15,189 bases of DNA from Pseudomonadota bacterium. Lineage in GTDB: Bacteria; Pseudomonadota; Alphaproteobacteria; Rhizobiales; Hyphomicrobiaceae. Location of the stretch: contig JAEYYJ010000296.1 in assembly GCA_023430845.1 (NCBI GenBank), positions 1 through 15,189 of the forward strand, in the 5' to 3' direction. Under the pieces are notes generated by a model that saw only the letters and a list, made by a program, of their open reading frames with translations, did no database searches and was not told where the DNA came from. Positions 13,876-15,189 of the stretch are shown one piece after another. Made by a program: the position numbers and the translations under genes. The first letter of the stretch is position 1, and every line of letters begins with the position of its first letter.

Positions 13876-15189
13876 TCACTCAGCCGCCACACGCAATTGC
13901 AGGGAGATGCGCGAGAGGATGGCGCGGAGCTGTGCCGCCTTGAGCGGCTTTCTCAGCAGCACGAGACCGAGCTGGCGGATCTCGCGCTGTACTTCCTGCG
14001 TGCGATCCGCGGTGATGATGACGGCCGGAAGATCCCGTCCGACAGCTGCCGAGATCGCCTTCACCGCCTCGACACCCGTGCCTGCGTCGAGATGATAGTC
14101 AGCGAGGACGACGCTTGGCGGCACCTCCATCTCGGCGAGCCGCGCAAGAGCCCGCTCCGTGCTTGTCGCCATGACGGAGTGGCAACCCCAACCATCGAGC
14201 AGCGCACGCATGCCGTCGAGCACGTCACTCTCATTATCGATGCAGAGGACACTGAGATCGCGGATATCGCCCACAGCGAGCGGTACATCGGACGGCCGAC
14301 GGCGAATGGCAGGGCCTGATGCGCGCGGCAGGCTGATCGCGAATAGCGAACCCTTTCCCGGCGTCGAACGAAGCCTGATGGGAGCTTCGAGCACGCGCCC
14401 GATGCGTTCCACGATCGAAAGTCCGAGACCCAGCCCGCGCTCCTGAGCGGCTGTCTCGGCCAGACGGTGAAATTCCTTGAAGACGAGAACCTGCTGCGAG
14501 GTCTCGATGCCAGGCCCCGAATCGCACACTTGAATCTCGACGCGATCACCCCGTCGGCGCACCCCGAACACGACCTTCCCGCGCGGCGTGTACTTGATGG
14601 CATTCGAGAGGAGGTTCTGGAGTACGCGCCGGAGCAATCGCGGATCCGAATGCACGAGGGTGTGTGTGGGGACGACGCGCAGTTGCAGGCCTTTTGCGCG
14701 CGCGACCGGCTCGAACGCGAGAGCGAGTTGCGACATGAGCTCGCCGAGGGCGACCGAACGCATCTCCGCCTCGAGCTTGCCGGCATCGAGGCGTGAGATA
14801 TCGAGGAGCGCGCCGAGGATCTCCTCGACGGCCTCGAGCGACGTGTCGACGTTGTGCGCGAGGCGCAGCGGCTCCTCCGGTAATGCCCGCTCGATGAGGC
14901 TCGATGCGTAGAGGCGCGCCGCATTGAGCGGCTGCAGGAGATCGTGACTCGCCGCCGCGAGGAAGCGCGCCTTGGCGAGATGAGCCTCGCTCAGGGCCTC
15001 GTTCACGCGTACGAGTTCGGCCGTGCGTTCGGCAACGCGCCGTTCCAGCGTCTCGTTGGCCCGCGCCAGTGCTTCCGACGCGGCAACCTGATCGGTGATG
15101 TCGAGATAGGTCGTGACGATGCCGCCCTGGGGCATCGGCGCGGTACGGATTTCCAGAATGCGGCCCATGGGCTGCAAATGATCGAGGTA
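13876..15189 (-). CDS. Hybrid sensor histidine kinase, PAS-HisKA-HATPase-REC, N-terminus missing (CrbS-like)
   Basis: The frame is open to the right edge, so the N-terminus lies outside; 437 residues are visible. They comprise the end of a PAS domain (ILEIRTAPMPQGGIVTTYLDITD, about 11-33), a coiled coil (about 36-70), HisKA with H82 in AAASHDLLQPLNAARLY, HATPase_c (N-box around N196, CDSGPGI at 222-228, RGLGLGLSIV at 251-260) and a receiver with D364 and K414. The phosphoacceptor motif SHDLLQPLNA and PAS ending match the NahK/ErcS'/CrbS kinases; CrbS itself carries an N-terminal SSS transporter domain, which cannot be checked here. The receiver's acidic pocket reads CIDNE rather than the usual DD. 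It converges on the CrbR-like regulator. An internal TTG at 15177 is not the real start. Confidence 0.92.
   Translation of the reverse strand, partial: YLDHLQPMGRILEIRTAPMPQGGIVTTYLDITDQVAASEALARANETLERRVAERTAELVRVNEALSEAHLAKARFLAAASHDLLQPLNAARLYASSLIERALPEEPLRLAHNVDTSLEAVEEILGALLDISRLDAGKLEAEMRSVALGELMSQLALAFEPVARAKGLQLRVVPTHTLVHSDPRLLRRVLQNLLSNAIKYTPRGKVVFGVRRRGDRVEIQVCDSGPGIETSQQVLVFKEFHRLAETAAQERGLGLGLSIVERIGRVLEAPIRLRSTPGKGSLFAISLPRASGPAIRRRPSDVPLAVGDIRDLSVLCIDNESDVLDGMRALLDGWGCHSVMATSTERALARLAEMEVPPSVVLADYHLDAGTGVEAVKAISAAVGRDLPAVIITADRTQEVQREIRQLGLVLLRKPLKAAQLRAILSRISLQLRVAAE

Overview
The window looks like chromosomal DNA of a high-GC alphaproteobacterium, most likely a member of the Hyphomicrobiales (Rhizobiales). 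The best evidence is a full-length CtrA cell-cycle regulator, its partner SciP (DUF1153), and a FliJ of the type that sits beside ctrA in this order. The species cannot be told from the sequence. I see no tRNA, rRNA, insertion sequence, CRISPR array or phage gene.

Layout, left to right. (1) 1-342: the C-terminal end of an unidentified protein. (2) 397-3162, minus strand: a two-gene signalling operon made of an Rcp1/CheY-like single-domain response regulator and a REC-PAS-HisKA-HATPase-pseudoREC-REC hybrid kinase. (3) 3599-4981, plus strand: a MATE-family efflux protein with a TTG start. (4) 5169-8487, minus strand: a cell-cycle and secretion block in the order ctrA, tatA, tatB, tatC, sciP. 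ctrA ends in a good intrinsic terminator and tatA has its own candidate promoter. sciP lies alone behind TTAA-type CtrA-box candidates. (5) 8488-9216: an unusually long, AT-richer non-coding gap between the divergent ctrA and fliJ. It holds a candidate CtrA autoregulatory box, a perfect 17-bp palindrome in the ctrA leader and a potential three-way-junction structure. (6) 9217-10592: fliJ (plus) converging on a proline iminopeptidase gene (minus). (7) 10715-15189: a transport and signalling module. DUF4212 small subunit and SSS-family symporter genes (minus) diverge from a NarL/LuxR-type response regulator (plus), and a hybrid histidine kinase (minus, cut by the window edge) converges on that regulator. 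This resembles the CrbS/CrbR type of two-component system that controls acetate or carboxylate uptake.

How the genes work together. CtrA and SciP form a known antagonistic pair: SciP binds CtrA and limits activation of CtrA promoters. Here both genes carry candidate CtrA sites, which suggests a compact feedback circuit wrapped around the Tat export operon. In the right-hand module the kinase/regulator pair probably senses carbon status and controls the divergent symporter genes. The symporter itself lacks the serine/threonine residues that form the Na2 cation site in characterised SSS proteins, by hand alignment. The strongest leads are this altered symporter, the non-coding ctrA upstream region, and the four-receiver relay at the left.
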